Below are positions 12,224 through 24,927 of a stretch of DNA of 64,000 bases, one piece after another. The notes below the pieces were generated by a model that ran no database searches, was not told where the DNA came from, and saw only the letters and a program-made list of their open reading frames with translations. This stretch comes from Phanerodontia chrysosporium (taxonomy: Eukaryota > Basidiomycota > Agaricomycetes > Polyporales > Phanerochaetaceae), in assembly GCA_001910725.1 (NCBI GenBank), contig MJGA01000008.1:124001-188000 (forward strand), given 5' to 3'. Within the stretch, counting starts at the first letter, position 1. The number at the start of each line of letters is the position of its first letter. Position numbers and translations under genes: made by a program.

Positions 12224-12285
12224 GTTTGTTGTCTACCGTTGGTGGGGTGGCTGGACATCGCAGCCGTCGTGCACGTTGTTTTATT

Positions 12286-13535
12286 GGAGGATGCGGCCTC
12301 GGAGGAGCGTGTCGGCGAGCTGTGGGAAGGCAAAAGCTCCACATGCTACCTTGAGCGTCGACTCTGGGACGGGTACGACAGATGCACAGGCGACATGCGA
12401 ACTTGTGCAGCGAGCACCACCTGGGACAGGTATTGGCGTCGTGAGCGTGGCACGGGCGTGCCGTCTATGGACGCTGACCTGCGTGTGGTCCTAGGTCATC
12501 GGACGTCTCCCTGCTGCGTACTTCAGTTTGCAAACTTCTCTTGAGGATCGCCGCTGGAAGAACGGTGTGGATGCACACAGCGTTCTCTGCAGCAGCCGAT
12601 CACCGGGGATATTTTCTCGTGGATGTCATGTGTGAACACAGGCTGCAAGGTTGCGATGGCCAGATGGTCGCCGGATAAAACCCAAGCATTCTTCCTGGAG
12701 ATGAGGAGGGTGTAACTTCATTCTCAGGCGGTCGCTGGACTCTGAAGTTCGACCCAGCAGGATTGTGGTCTATCAAATTCCGGAAAGAAAATCAGGAGAC
12801 ATGGCTGCCACCCTGTCACAACACGACTCGCTGAGGTATCCAATAACAAAAAGTTGGCAGATTGCAGGCTGTGTAGAGATGCGCAAAGGTGGACTTACCG
12901 GATCATTTGCGTCCTACAGGACTACTACTACCTCTTAGTGATCCTCCTGCAGCACCTCAGCAGCACAAATTCCACGCAAACAAACGCCTACTGCACTGAA
13001 CTGCATTGAGAAGCAGTTCATTATAGTGATATCACCTTCTCGAAGACGGCGAATGTGCGACATCGAAGCACAGGAAGTGTGAGAGTGGGCACGTTTCAGG
13101 TTGAGTTACGCGACGTCAGCCACTTCCTCCTCTACCACCATGTCGCCGACGCGCAGCTACCAACCATCTCCGCCTCTAGTGACCTCCAGCAGGGTCTCAA
13201 TGACAGAAAGATGCGGTTGGCAAGAGCCATATGACCGCAGGGCGCCGGGAGCCCTGATTGGTCGAGCTCTTTAGGTCAGACCCGCTGACTGTGCCCGTCC
13301 GGCAGCACAAGCCTGCAAGATATACGTCTACCGGTCCTGGCGTTGCTCCTCGCGCAAGGCGAATAGTCCCGGAGACGTTCTCCTTGCAACTGCGACGATG
13401 GACCAGACAGCGCGCGGCCGCAAGTACGCAGGTCGACCTCGAAGCGCAAGCACAAGACGCAGCGGCGTCGCGCAGAGCCTCTTCTACAAGCGCACGGACA
13501 GTCGGACCCGGTGAAGGACAGCCGTTGGCGCGGAC
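12286..13535. other. Intergenic region upstream of the first ABC transporter
   Basis: About 1.25 kb with no supported gene. Short frames on both strands lack any family signature. The 3' part should hold the promoter and possibly a short first exon of the ABC transporter, whose N-terminus has no ATG in frame. Confidence 0.4.
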
Positions 13536-16500
13536 GTGGACGGAGGGCAGCGGGGCGAAGGGGGTTGGGACGTACAGGCACGCGACGCACAACCACGGGA
13601 TGTACAATCGAACCACGCCGAACAGCCTATCCTACGACATACAGAGAAAGCAGAAGACGACCAAGACGACCAAGATGCATTGCTCGCGCTGCCTCCGCCG
13701 CCGTCCTACGACGTCGTTGTGCACAACCTCTCCGTCGCCGTCCCGCCCTTCCGCGCATACATCCCGACGCCCATCCCAATACCCATCCCGCGCGCCGTCA
13801 CCGACGCCGTGCGCCGCTGGGGCGCGTCCTCCGCGCAGGACGCTCCGCAGGCAGACGCAGCCGACGGTCTGATCGTGCGCAACGTCAACGCGGTTGTGCG
13901 CCGCGGCGAGGTCATGGCCATCATCGGCGGCTCCGGCTCGGGCAAGACGACGCTGCTGCATGCGATAGCTGCACGCCTCGGGAATTTGCCTATCGCGGAG
14001 GGGCATGTGTCTATCACTCCGTCGATCGGAGGTGCGGGACAGGGCGGTGCCCACCCTAAGGGCGGAGAAGGGCACTTTAAAGGGATGAGCAAGGTCGTTG
14101 GGTTCGTGAGGCAGAACGACTATCTACTTCCCCACCTTACCGGTATGTTTCAGTTTGTGCTCACATTACCGTCGTGCTAAGCGATAACGACGACAGTTCG
14201 AGAGACACTAACGTACGCCGCGAAACTACGGTTGCCTGCGTCTGTTGACGGCAAGACACGCCGGCTGATTGTCGAGCAGACGATTCAAGAACTCGGCCTC
14301 GCTGAAGCTGCGAACACCATAGTTGGCGGTGCGGGTCGCAAGGGTATCTCTGGTGGAGAAAAGCGCCGATTATCTATCGGATGTGTCCTCGTCAGCTTCC
14401 CCTCCGTCTCATCCTCGACGAGGTTACCACCGGCCTTGGTGAGTAAATTACGTGCATTCTAGAAGTGCTGCTAATGTTCTACCCAGATTCCTTTACCGCG
14501 TTCCAACTCCTCGAGACTCTGGATCGACTGGCGAAGCGCGGTCGAACGATCATCCTCTCCCTACACCAGCCCCGTTCCGATGCTTTCCCACTCTTCTCCA
14601 GCATCCTCCTCATGTCACACGGCTCCGTCGTTTATTCTGGCCCTACGTCTCGATGTCTGCCCTACTTTGCTCAGCTCGGTTTCCAGCCCCAGGAACGCAC
14701 TAACCCGCTTGACTTCCTCATCGACGTCTCCAGCATCGACACTCGTGACGAAGACAACGAGCGAGAAAGCAGAGAGCGTGTCGCAAGGCTCGTGCAGTGC
14801 TGGAGGGAGAAAGAAGCTATGGATGCTGAGAAGGGCGTCGGGCTTAGCCCCGCATCTTTGGGGGCTGTCGATGCGACGCCAGACCCGGAAAAGCAGGAGA
14901 CGCAACCTACTTTCGCGACGACAAGCGGCAAGCGGCCCAATGTCCTCCAGCAGACTGCTATCCTCCTTCCTCGGGCTTCTCAGAACATGATTCGTGGATA
15001 CCCAGAGCTTGTGGGACACACGCTGCAGGCCGTCATTCTGGGCTTGCTCATGGGACTGACATTCTTCCGACTCGGTGGGCAGCCAAACGACATCCAAAGT
15101 CTAAAGACCCTCGCCTTTCAGGTCGTGCCGGTTTATGGCTACATGAGTCAGGTCGTCTGGACGTTCAAGTGGTGCACGTCGCTCGTCGTCTTCGATCGCG
15201 AGCGAGAAGACAGCCTGTACTCCCCGGAGCATGGGTCCTGTCTGAGTTCCTTGCATGGCTGCCCATGAACGTTCTGGCTCCCGCCATCTATGCGATCATG
15301 GTCTACTTCATCTGCAACATGCGCACGGACGACCTACAGTACAACTTCGGCGTTTTCATCATCGACATCATCATGATCCAGTTGTGCTTCGTAGCTTGGT
15401 CTCTGTTCGCTGCTAGCATCGAGGTAGGGTGCATGTATGCATACGTTGTGTCTAGTACTGACTGAATACTGCAGCGGAGCTTCGCGCGGGCATCTCTTCT
15501 CGGCAATGCCCTCGCCATCTTCTTCATTCTCTCGCCCGGTTACTTCATCATCAATGTCCCGGGTTGGATTCGTTGGTTCCGCTGGGTCTCGCCGCACTTC
15601 TTCTCCTTCCGTATCGTCATCATCTCTCAATTCCGGAACCGCACCTTTTCCTGCGAAGGCGTGACAGGCGTAGCACTCGCGCAATGCTCAGGCGAGAACG
15701 TTCTACGTGGACTGCGCGTCTCTCCCACCGAGCCACTCTGGCCAATGTTCCTCGGCAACCTGGGCTTTCTGCTCGTCGTCATGACCCTCTCGTGGCTCAT
15801 ACTCACGGTGTGGAAGCCAGGCGGCGTGCGCCATGCGCAGCGCGTCAGCAGCGACTCCAAGGGGAAGGAAATTAGCGACGCGGAGATTGATATCGTGCGT
15901 GCGCGCGTCGACGTCACTGCTGAGCACGTCAAGCTCTTCCACGTTCGCCGTTCCCTGCCATCGTTCCGTCGCGTCGAGACGCCAATCCTTACGGACGTCA
16001 GTGCGCGGTTCCGAGCGGCGAGGTGTCGGTGATCATGGGCCCGAGCGGGTCGGGCAAGAGCACGTTCCTTCGGATGTGTGCTGGCAGGCCGATGAAGGGC
16101 GGGCTTCTCAGCTCGTTCGAGGCCCAGGGAGAGATCAGGTTTAACGGCGTGCCCGTGTCCCGTCGGACGCGGCATGTATGCGCTTTCGTAGAGCAAGGTG
16201 AGCACGACCTGACTGTCTTTCGTTAGTCACTGACAGCATCACATAGATGATGATTACCATCTGCCTGCACTGACGGTTCGTGAGACTCTGCGCTTTGCGG
16301 CCATCATCAAGCTGCCGAGCACCGTGAGCCGCAAGCACAAGATTGCTCGCGCTGAGGAGGTGCTGAAGATGCTTGGACTTCGTGACTGCGCGGATGGCAT
16401 GGTTGGCGGCGAACTACTGAAGGGCATCTCCGGCGGAGAGAAGCGTAGACTATCGCTTGCGTGTCAAATGGTGCGTCTCACCGGCAGTTGTCGGTAGGAT

Positions 16501-18046
16501 ATGCTAATCATGGTTCTCATAGATCAACGATCCTGCGGTGCTGATCGTCGACGAACCGGTGCGTTTTCCCAGCTTCGAGAGCTTGTTATCAAGTGCTAAT
16601 GCATCTCGCAGACCAGCGGACTCGATGCGAACACTGCTCGCAACGTGATGGAAGCTCTACAAGATATCGCACGCAGCGGGTATGCCTCAGACAGATGTCT
16701 TAGACGAACTCAGCTTGACATTCTATTGCAGGCGAACAGTTATTGCATCCCTTCACCAGCCTCGCAGCGACATCTACAATATGGCCGATAACTTCATGAT
16801 CTTAGCTAAGGTACGGCTTGGTACTCGCCTCAATGATGTCGATCTCACCGGTCGCTAGCACGGAAATGTCGTCTATCAAGGACCGCGTGAACACCTTTTG
16901 CCGCACTTCGCACTCGCGGGCTATGTCTGCCCCCCGCTTTACAACCCATCAGACTACTGCATGGATCTCATCTCGGTCGACGTTCGCAACAAGACGAGGC
17001 AAGAGCAGACATCGGCTCGTGTCAAATCCCTGATCGAGTTCTGGCAGACGCGGCAGGACAAGATGTTGGAGTTCGTCTCTGAGAAATCTTCTGGCGATAA
17101 GAACGCGGGCCAGACTGCACTTCTAGAACTGGAAGACCGTCCAGAGCGCACACCTATTTGGATTGCGCTCCCAGTCGTTCTCGACCGGACGCTTCGCAAC
17201 ACATGGAGACAACCCGACATCTTCTGGACGCGGTGGACGCAGGCACCGATTTTGGCCATCTGCTTCTTCATCTTCTTCCTCCGATTGACCAACGGCCCAG
17301 CCGGCGCTCAAGACCGCATTGGTCTCGTCGCTGAGTGTACATCTTCTGTCGCTTTCGTTGGCTTTCTCAACCTGGCTGCTATCTACCCAATGGAGAAAAC
17401 CGTCTTCTTCCACGACTACAAGTCTGCGGGTGGGCGGTACTCCAGCGCTACCTTCGTTACTGCGTTCAGCATCTTTGCAATTGTCCCAGAGTTCATCTCT
17501 GCCCTCGTCTTCTCCGTTATCATGAACGTCGCAACCGGAATGCGCACCAATGCCCGTATATACTTCGAGTTCGCCATCGCCGTTTGGGTTCAGCTCAGCT
17601 TTGGCGAAAGCGTGGGCATTGCCTTCGCATCTTTCTTCGACACGATGGGCCTCTCTGTCTCCCTGGTCTCGGTCTTCCTTTCCGTCGCATCACAAGCCAG
17701 CAGCGTCTTCTCCGCATCAACCGCGAAGTTCCTGCAGGACATCGCATGGATCTTCCCAATGAAGTACGGCGCGCGCATACAGCTTATCAACGAAATGCAA
17801 GGCAAGGTGTTCGACTGCACTCCGGATACAATCATGAACGGCGAGTGCACCGCAGCGACCGGTCAGCAGGTTCTCGACCTCTTTGGCTTCCATGATACCC
17901 CATGGCATCTTGTCCTTATCGCCCTCGCTGTGACACTAGGGTATCGTATCGCGGCCTGGGCAATCCTAGCTGTGAGGTAAGTGCATCTGTCTTGCTCCTT
18001 TCCCTTTTGCTGACAGTCTGTATTCATCAGAATGCGTTATGTTTAA
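13536..18046 (+). CDS. Full-size ABCG-type transporter, copy 1
   Basis: Two nucleotide-binding domains each followed by a six-helix ABC2 membrane domain (NBD1-TMD1-NBD2-TMD2), a plasma-membrane exporter layout. NBD1 has Walker A GGSGSGKTT, signature GISGGEKRR and Walker B (V)LILDEVTTGLDS; NBD2 has GPSGSGKST, GISGGEKRR and LIVDEPTSGLD. Both Walker A motifs keep Lys, unlike PDR-type fungal ABCGs whose NBD1 Walker A is degenerate. About nine introns of 50-60 nt, for example 14143-14196; the last exon encodes only MRYV and the stop at 18044-18046. Three one-base breaks relative to copy 2 (14407-14410 at Walker B, about 15228 at the start of a TMD1 helix, 16009-16012 just before NBD2) all look like lost G/C bases. 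No in-frame ATG is visible at the 5' end, so the start is approximate. Substrate unknown. Confidence 0.9.
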
Positions 18047-18692
18047 TATGTATAACAATTGTGGCAATATACGTCTTGGTACAGTCACCAGTCATCTACG
18101 AGCTCTCCATGAGCCATCCGAGGCCCTTCGTGAAGTGCTCCTTCCACTCTTTTCCACCTTGTGCAAGAGGAACTTCATATGGAGAGCACCAATGGAGAAA
18201 GCTGACAGACACTACGCGCGCACAGCAGGACCCGCAGTGCAAGGTTCGAGAGACCATCCTGTCCCGCAACGTCCTCCACCATGCGGCTACCTTTGTGTGT
18301 ATCAGACGCCCCGAACGCTGGCAGTGCCGCGTTTATCGCCATCTTTGCAGCAGTCTGACATGGCGGCAATCTGAACACGTGTAGTTTCACCGGTCCAGAG
18401 TGATCATTCAGGTGTTCTCACGTTCTCGGTTTTTCGTGACGCGCGCTCCCGCTGGTACGTGCATCGCACAGGTCTCTTGTGGAAAGCCCGCTGATGGTGA
18501 TTTCTGCAGGTGAGGTAACGCCAAGGGGTGATATCTCCATACCCTGACAGATACACTCGTGCGCCGATCGGTTCATTCGCCAACATCCCCGAGGGCGTTG
18601 GGCAGCGCGATTAGCCGGAATGCGAGGATGAATATAATGTCTCAGGCATGTATTCAACGCGCGACAAAACTCCTTGGTCGCGCGCTGCAAGC
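18047..18692. other. Intergenic region between ABC copy 1 and P450 gene 1
   Basis: 646 bp with no supported gene; it probably contains the 3' end of the ABC transcript and the P450 promoter (an AT-rich GAATATAATG lies about 60 bp before the P450 ATG). Confidence 0.4.
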
Positions 18693-21126
18693 ATGCAACA
18701 ACATCTTCTATTCGCTGCTGGTCTGATATGCCTATTCCTCGTGAAAAGGTGCATCGAGTACAGACGAGCCATTCGAGCAATACAGTGAGTTCATGCTTGC
18801 CCTACTGTGTCAACGTAGAACTTACAATACCGTCGGCTAGCAACTATCCTGGTGTGCGAGCCGTCTTATCCAACAGCTCGGGACTAGGGTACCTATGCAA
18901 GAGGTCGATTCCAGGACTGGCTGTCGGAGGAGCACGTCTCTGGGTCAAGAGATATTCGGATTTCTGCCGTTACGGGGCAGACATCGTCAGCTGTGTAGGT
19001 CGTCATCCTATGGCATGAGCTCTGCTGTATTCAATGGAGTAGGTCGCCGTCCTGCCACGAACAGAAATACTGCTGTTCGTTGCTGATCCCGCCGCTATAA
19101 AGTGCGAGGAACCCCCGTTAACCGCTGGGTAATCATCTCACGTTGCTTTCTATTAGGAGATATCATCGGACAAGACTCGCTTTTCCAAGCCTACAGAACT
19201 CTACGAACTTGTTAACATATTCGGTAGAAATATCGTGACCACAGAAGGTGATGAATGGAAACGGCACCGGAAGATCGTGGCCCCTGCGTTCTCTGAGGTG
19301 GGTTCTCGATCATTATCGCATTGAGTTTGATTATTTGACTATACTTCCCGTGACTTCACAGAGAAACTGCGAGCTCGTCTGGGAAGAGACATTGCACGTC
19401 ATGATTGGACTGTTCAACGACGTGTGGGGCTCCGACAGCATCATCACCCTCGACAATGCATTTGATATCACGATGCCAGTACGCATAGCTACTGACTCCC
19501 GCCTTGCAAACGCTCACATTTGGTCCGTAGATCTCGCTATTTGTTGTGGCGGCGTCTGCGTTTGGGCGGCGTATTCCTTGGACAGAAGGCGGGCTTGCGC
19601 CGCCTGGGCACCATATGTCGTTCAAGGTTCGTGGGATGCTGACATTCCTGCTCTACGTGTCCCCCATTTACGTTATACTCCCACAGGAAGCTTTACATAT
19701 CGTCTCTACTGGGACAGTGATCAAGGCTGTGCTGCCCAAGTGGCTGCTGAACCTTGGCCCATCGCAGTACATCCGCGAAGTCCGAGACGCCTTTCGTGAA
19801 ATGGAGGCGAGCACTCCGCCCTGTTGAGACCCATGACAACACCTTCTCACCCTAACATAGGCGTACATGCGTGAGATGGTAACTGAGAATATGCTCGATG
19901 ACACAAAGTCTCGCCGTGACCTATTCAGCAGCCTCGTGCACGCGGGTCAAGACAGTCCCGGGCAGGAGGCTCTTCTGACGGATGCAGAGCTTCTCGGTAC
20001 GCTATCCATATTGAGGTTTACCTAAGAGGCTGAGTTTAGTTAACAAGAATGCCACAGGCAATGTGTTCATGTTTCTCCTCGCTGGTAAGTCTTCGAACGA
20101 CATGTCTAACTCCGGCTAATACGGCTCGGATTGCGCTCCAGGACACGAGGTTCGTATAATAGCAGGGTCACGGTCTGCTCCAACTAACATGGGATAGACC
20201 GCAGCAAGCACGCTTTGCTTCGCGCTGGGTCTATTAGCTCTCCACAAAGATGAACAGGACAAGCTCTATGACCATATCCGCTTCATGTTGGGAGAAAAGG
20301 ATGTTCCAGTAGGTTTGAAGCCCCCATATAGAGAGCGTATGCCTAACCTTTGCTCCAGGCATATTCCGACTTGAATTCGCTTTCGTATTGTTCAGCGTAT
20401 GCTGTCCCAGTTTACCTCTCTGTTCATCACTCACCCGCCGCAGTGTTATCTACGAAACGTTGCGTCTGTTCCCTCCTGTGAGTAAAATAACTCTCCTATT
20501 CAGTCCACCGGTCGAGGTTGAGCTTTGTCTAGGTAATAGGGATCCCTAAGAAAGCTACCGAGGACACAGTACTGTCAACTGTGGACCTCGATGGGAACCA
20601 CATCGCCGTTCCCGTCCCGGTGGCAGCAGTGTTGCAATTCACGTCCCGGGGGTTCACTACAATCGTCCGTCTGCATGCCTATTCCTCTACGATACCAGAG
20701 TACTGACCGCTGTGCAGCTCGGTATTGGAAAGATCCCGCAGCTTTCCGTCCGTCGCGCTTCTTCGGCAACTGGCCCCGCGATGCCTTCTTGCCGTTCGGC
20801 GCAGGGTCCCGAGCGTGTATTGGTCGTCGGTACGAACTCGGCCTTGTTTCGTCTTCCTTGGAATATCTGACCGGCCCCATAGCTTCTTCGAGACGGAGGC
20901 CATTACAGCACTCACGATGCTCGTGATGCGGTACGAGATATCAGTCACGGATGAACCTCAATTCCGGGACGAGACAGCGGAACAGCGGAGGGAGCGCGTA
21001 TTGAGCGCGACACAGGAGCTCACATTGACGTGAGTCTTCGCTATCATGATCATGGCTGCACAACTCTGACCACCACATGCACGCAGCCCCACAAGGGTGC
21101 CCCTGACATTAACGCGGCGCGGATAA
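18693..21126 (+). CDS. Cytochrome P450 monooxygenase 1 (CYP4-clan-like)
   Basis: Haem-thiolate monooxygenase anchored by an N-terminal helix (MQQHLLFAAGLICLFLVKRC). About a dozen small exons give the family landmarks in order: FVADPAAIK, the C-helix region GDEWKRHRKIVAPAFSE, FGRRIPW, I-helix FLLAGHETAASTL, K-helix ExxR in YETLRLFPP, PERF-like FRPSRFFG, and haem loop FLPFGAGSRACIGR with the ligand Cys present, followed after an intron by FFETEAITALTMLV. The stop is at 21124-21126. One break near 20617-20620 (VPVPG|GSSVAIHV) is repaired by one extra G. Family assignment below clan level is not possible by eye. It lies 646 bp after an ABC exporter, consistent with a joint metabolite or detoxification role (inference). 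Confidence 0.85.
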
Positions 21127-22164
21127 CACCACGCAATGGACTGCAGTGTAATTTAGAGTTCGTCCGGGTCGCAGGCTGATACAGACTTTATTCAACCGCT
21201 TAGACGATCCTACACTTTGGCTCAGATCTGTGAGCCTCGACGCCATATGCCGTTATGCAGAATAACAGGAGAGAAACTGTTCGCAGTCAGTAACATCTTC
21301 ATGATTTCTAACCGCGCACATGACAGTAGGCTGCCGCATGGATGGGCGGTGCTATCAGTTTAGGTGCCTCTGGGTTCAGGTTTTGGCGCTCAGATTTTGC
21401 AGTCGATGTGCCTGAACTGCGCGAATGTTCCGGAGATGATACAGCGCGTCCGAGAAGATGCTTCAGCGCTACCACTCACGAGTTACAGATGCAACTTGTT
21501 CAGCTGATCATCTCTCTCGTCAACAGGCACGCTTGAACTCAAACACGCCAGTTGCTCACAGGACGACTCGCAGCATCTTGGCAAGTCATACCTGATGATG
21601 AACAAGTCCGAGCGACCCCGGAGTGATAGCTGATATCCGCTCAACAGGTGCTAGCATATCGTATGCAGGGAAGATATCCTGACGAGTTGCTACATTGCAA
21701 TTGTTCTTGCAATGCAGCTCCCCGGTGCGATACGAGCTTCTACACAGTCGTCGATTTGAGCAAAGTGTTAACCCTACGTTATGCAGCCGAGTCTCGGTCA
21801 GGACCATGTCATCACGGCGCCTTGAGCGAAGCTCGTGCAAAGCCCGCTCTCCTGTGTTTCGACCCGAGCGGTCATCCAAATGGACCAGTTCATCATCTTT
21901 TCTCAGATTGCCACTGTGCCTTCCGGGATGCGTGCTCCGGAGATGTGGCTCTGATGTTTGGTACTATCATGCAGCGCTGACAAAATGCAATAGCTGCCAC
22001 CTGCGAACTCGGAACGCCTCGCTCATCGCAGGCATCGCTTCGTGATGTTTTGACCTCCAGGTTCTAATGGGCCTGGAGTGGAAAGCAATGTCAGAATGTA
22101 AAAGGGGCCTGAGGACCACTTCCATTCGGACAAGCCTCCTTACGCCAACAGCCCCACCTTCGCC
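21127..22164. other. Intergenic region between the two P450 genes
   Basis: About 1.0 kb. I see no P450 remnant and no other gene; short frames have no coding character. Confidence 0.4.
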
Positions 22165-24253
22165 ATGCTGCCACTTGTTCGCCTACCCGACGCTGAATCT
22201 CCCTATGTTTATCTCTTCTTGACCGGCCTGATAATGATATGTTACTATCACCACGCCTCTAGACAATATCACAAGGTGGGTTTACCCATCTAATATCGGC
22301 GAGCAACGTGCACTGAAGCTCTACCTAGCGTGACAACATTCCCACCCTAGGGACAGAAATGCCAGTTCTGTCGCTGTGGGGAGCACTTCGATATGTAATG
22401 AATAGTCATAATGTCATTCAAGAAGGATACCTCAAAGTGCGTACGCAGCATCTCTGTCGCAGACCTTGGCATGGCACTGATATTCGATGCAAGTACAAGG
22501 GCAGACCGTTCAAGATCGCGCAGTTTGACAGGTGGCTCGTGGTGCTAACTACACCACACCACATTGAGGAGCTACGTAAAGCACCTGAAGAAGGCCTCTC
22601 CTCCCGCGATGCTGTCGACTCAGTACGTATGAGGCGGCAGTGCGTCCTAGTCATACCACACTTGTCTCATAATGCGTCCTACAACAGCTACTAAAGGCCA
22701 AGTATACACTTGGGATGGACGTTGATACTGTCCAACGCTACCTCGATTTATTCCGCGAGAAGCTTGCAAATAAGCTTGGCGGACTTACGAGCGAGGTACA
22801 TGAAGAAATGGAGCTCACGCTCAACGAGTCTCTGCCAAAAAGTGAAGGTATGGTCGCACTTCGTTTCCCATGCTCGCTGATCCTCACCTCCACTCCTCAG
22901 ACTGGGAGGAATTCTGCGTGTTGCCATCCATCCTGAAGATCCTGTTTCGCACGACGAACCGCGCGTTTGTCGGAGCGCTTCTCTGTATGCTGATCTGTTT
23001 CCGATACTGATTGATAGCTGACCCCGCGTAAGGCCGCAGCGAAGAGTATGTGGCGCTCGGCGAAGAATACACGACGAACGTGTTCAAAGGGGCAGTCATC
23101 TACAACGCGCTCCCCAAGGCGCTGCTGCCGTCAGTCGAATGCCCATAATCACCCGCGGAGCACAAATCTGACTGCGTTTGCATGCCCAGACTCCTCAGCA
23201 AAGTCCTCGACTTCATCGGTCCGACATCACGGCGATGCGAACAGCTGTTCCGCCCGGAGATGGACAAGCGCGCCGCCTACTTGGAAGAGCACGGTGCAGA
23301 TGCGCGCGGCAAATATGTGCGCTCTTCTTCATCATTGTACAGTGTACCACCGGACTGCGTGCTGAAACACTCTGCAGGATGATCTTCTCACATGGCTCAT
23401 CGCGACACATGGAGCCGGGGACGAGATCAACTATAGCGAGCTGACGCGCATCGTGCTCATCGCCAACCTGGCGGCGGTCCACAGCACAGCCATGGTGAGC
23501 TGCGATCCCCCGGCATCGCCGATCTCGGCCAACACCCCCTGCAGGTCTTCACGTTTGCGATCTTCCACGCTGCCGCAGACCCTGGGGTCGCCGACGCGCT
23601 CCGCGCAGAGGTCGCGAGCGTCGTGGCCGAGCACGGCTGGACGCCGACCGCGCTCACGAAGATGCAGCGCCTCGACAGCTTCGTGCGCGAGGTGCAGCGC
23701 ATGCACACGCTCGGCGCCGGTACGCCCCCTCCTCCGCTGTCCTTGTGGCGCCCCGCAGCTGACGCCGCGTGCGAACAGCGCTCGTGATGAAGATCGCGCG
23801 GACGGACTACGCGTTTGCGGACGGCCACGTCGTGCCGCGTGGCGCGCTCGTCACGGCGCCCGCGACGACCGTCCACCGCGACGACGAGCACTATCCCGAC
23901 GCGCACACGTTCAGCCGTGGCGCTTCGTAGGCACGCCCGATGAGAGCGAGGCAGACTCGGCGCGTCGGAAGGCGACGAGCACGAGCCCGACGTTCCTTGC
24001 GTGGGGTCACGGGAAGCACTCATGGTACGTCTGCATGCTGTTTCACGGGTAGTGTTTCCTGCTGAACTCCTATGCTAGCCCGGGGCGGTTCTTCGCCGTC
24101 AGGGAGCTGAAGATGCTGCTGGGGAGCGTGCTGCTCCGGTATGATGTGCGCCTCAAGACTCCAGGCGTGCTCCCGCAAGATCAGTGGTATCTCACCTTTC
24201 GTGTTCCTGACCCCACAGCCTGCGTGCTTCTCAAGCGGCGAACCGCTGCGTAG
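22165..24253 (+). CDS. Cytochrome P450 monooxygenase 2 (fungal CYP512/ent-kaurene-oxidase-like)
   Basis: Second P450, of a different subfamily from gene 1. ATG 22165 begins an N-terminal membrane helix (YVYLFLTGLIMICYY). Landmarks: YKGRPFKIAQFDRW, SRDAVDSLLKAKYTLG, DLLTWLIATHMEPGDE, I-helix LIANLAAVHSTAM, K-helix FVREVQRMHTLG (E-x-x-R in REVQR), DGHVVPRGALV, and haem loop AWGHGKHSCPGRFFAVRELK. The haem-ligand Cys codon is split by the intron at 24025-24078 (TG|C). Breaks near 23765-23785 and at 23914-23916 (HTFS|PWRFVG) fit lost bases, the second clearly CCC read as CC. Stop at 24251-24253. Relatives of this type oxidise terpenoids and steroids; the neighbouring Erg26-like gene makes a triterpenoid or steroid substrate plausible but unproven. 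Confidence 0.84.
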
Positions 24254-24927
24254 TAGCTGATACGAGATCATAAAACGTTGTACGTGAACCATCGGAGGAC
24301 GGCTGACCTATCTATGTAATAAGATTATTTTCCGCTAGAACGTGGGCTCGTTCTACGTGTTGCGGCAGATGCCGGAACTACCTCTGTTATTGAATATCAG
24401 ATTGTACGTGTGTGATCATATCCTGTCTATCACGTCTGTCATTGCACTATTGAAGTCTCTCGAATGTCGCCGCGCACGCCGTCCCATCCCCTGAGATGTC
24501 CTGAGCTCGCTTTTCTTCGCCGACCCTTCCTCCCATTATTTTTTCACGGCACTTGCCTCGTGGCTACCGCCAGTGTTTCAAGTCACTCTAGAATACGACA
24601 CTTGTATATTTACAGTAGCTTGTATCGTTCACCATAGGCCTGCTCAATGACGTAAAGCATGAATTCAAAAAAAAAAAGAAAAAAAAATGCCGTCGCGCTG
24701 GACTCTTGAAGGGCAGCACGGCCGACGAGCAACTGTCTGAGTCATTTTTTGCCATCATCGCATCCACAAGTACGCGCAAAATGATATCAGTCGATAAGCT
24801 AAGCTTCAGATGAATGGTGATACCATGAGGCTACACAGCAGTGATTGTGAAGTACATAGCTTGTACATTGTGATCATCTCAGCTTATTATAACTTACATA
24901 GTACGCAGATGAAATCGTCGCGTTATG
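24254..24927. other. Intergenic region between convergent genes, with a poly-A tract
   Basis: 674 bp between the ends of P450 gene 2 and the dehydrogenase. It contains an interrupted A run (11 A, G, 8 A) at about 24667-24687, and nothing else I can name. Confidence 0.5.

Noticed and set aside
13536..18046. ABC copy 1 as a pseudogene
   Set aside because: All three frame breaks are single lost G/C bases of the same kind seen in SET1; no premature stops or splice-site losses otherwise.
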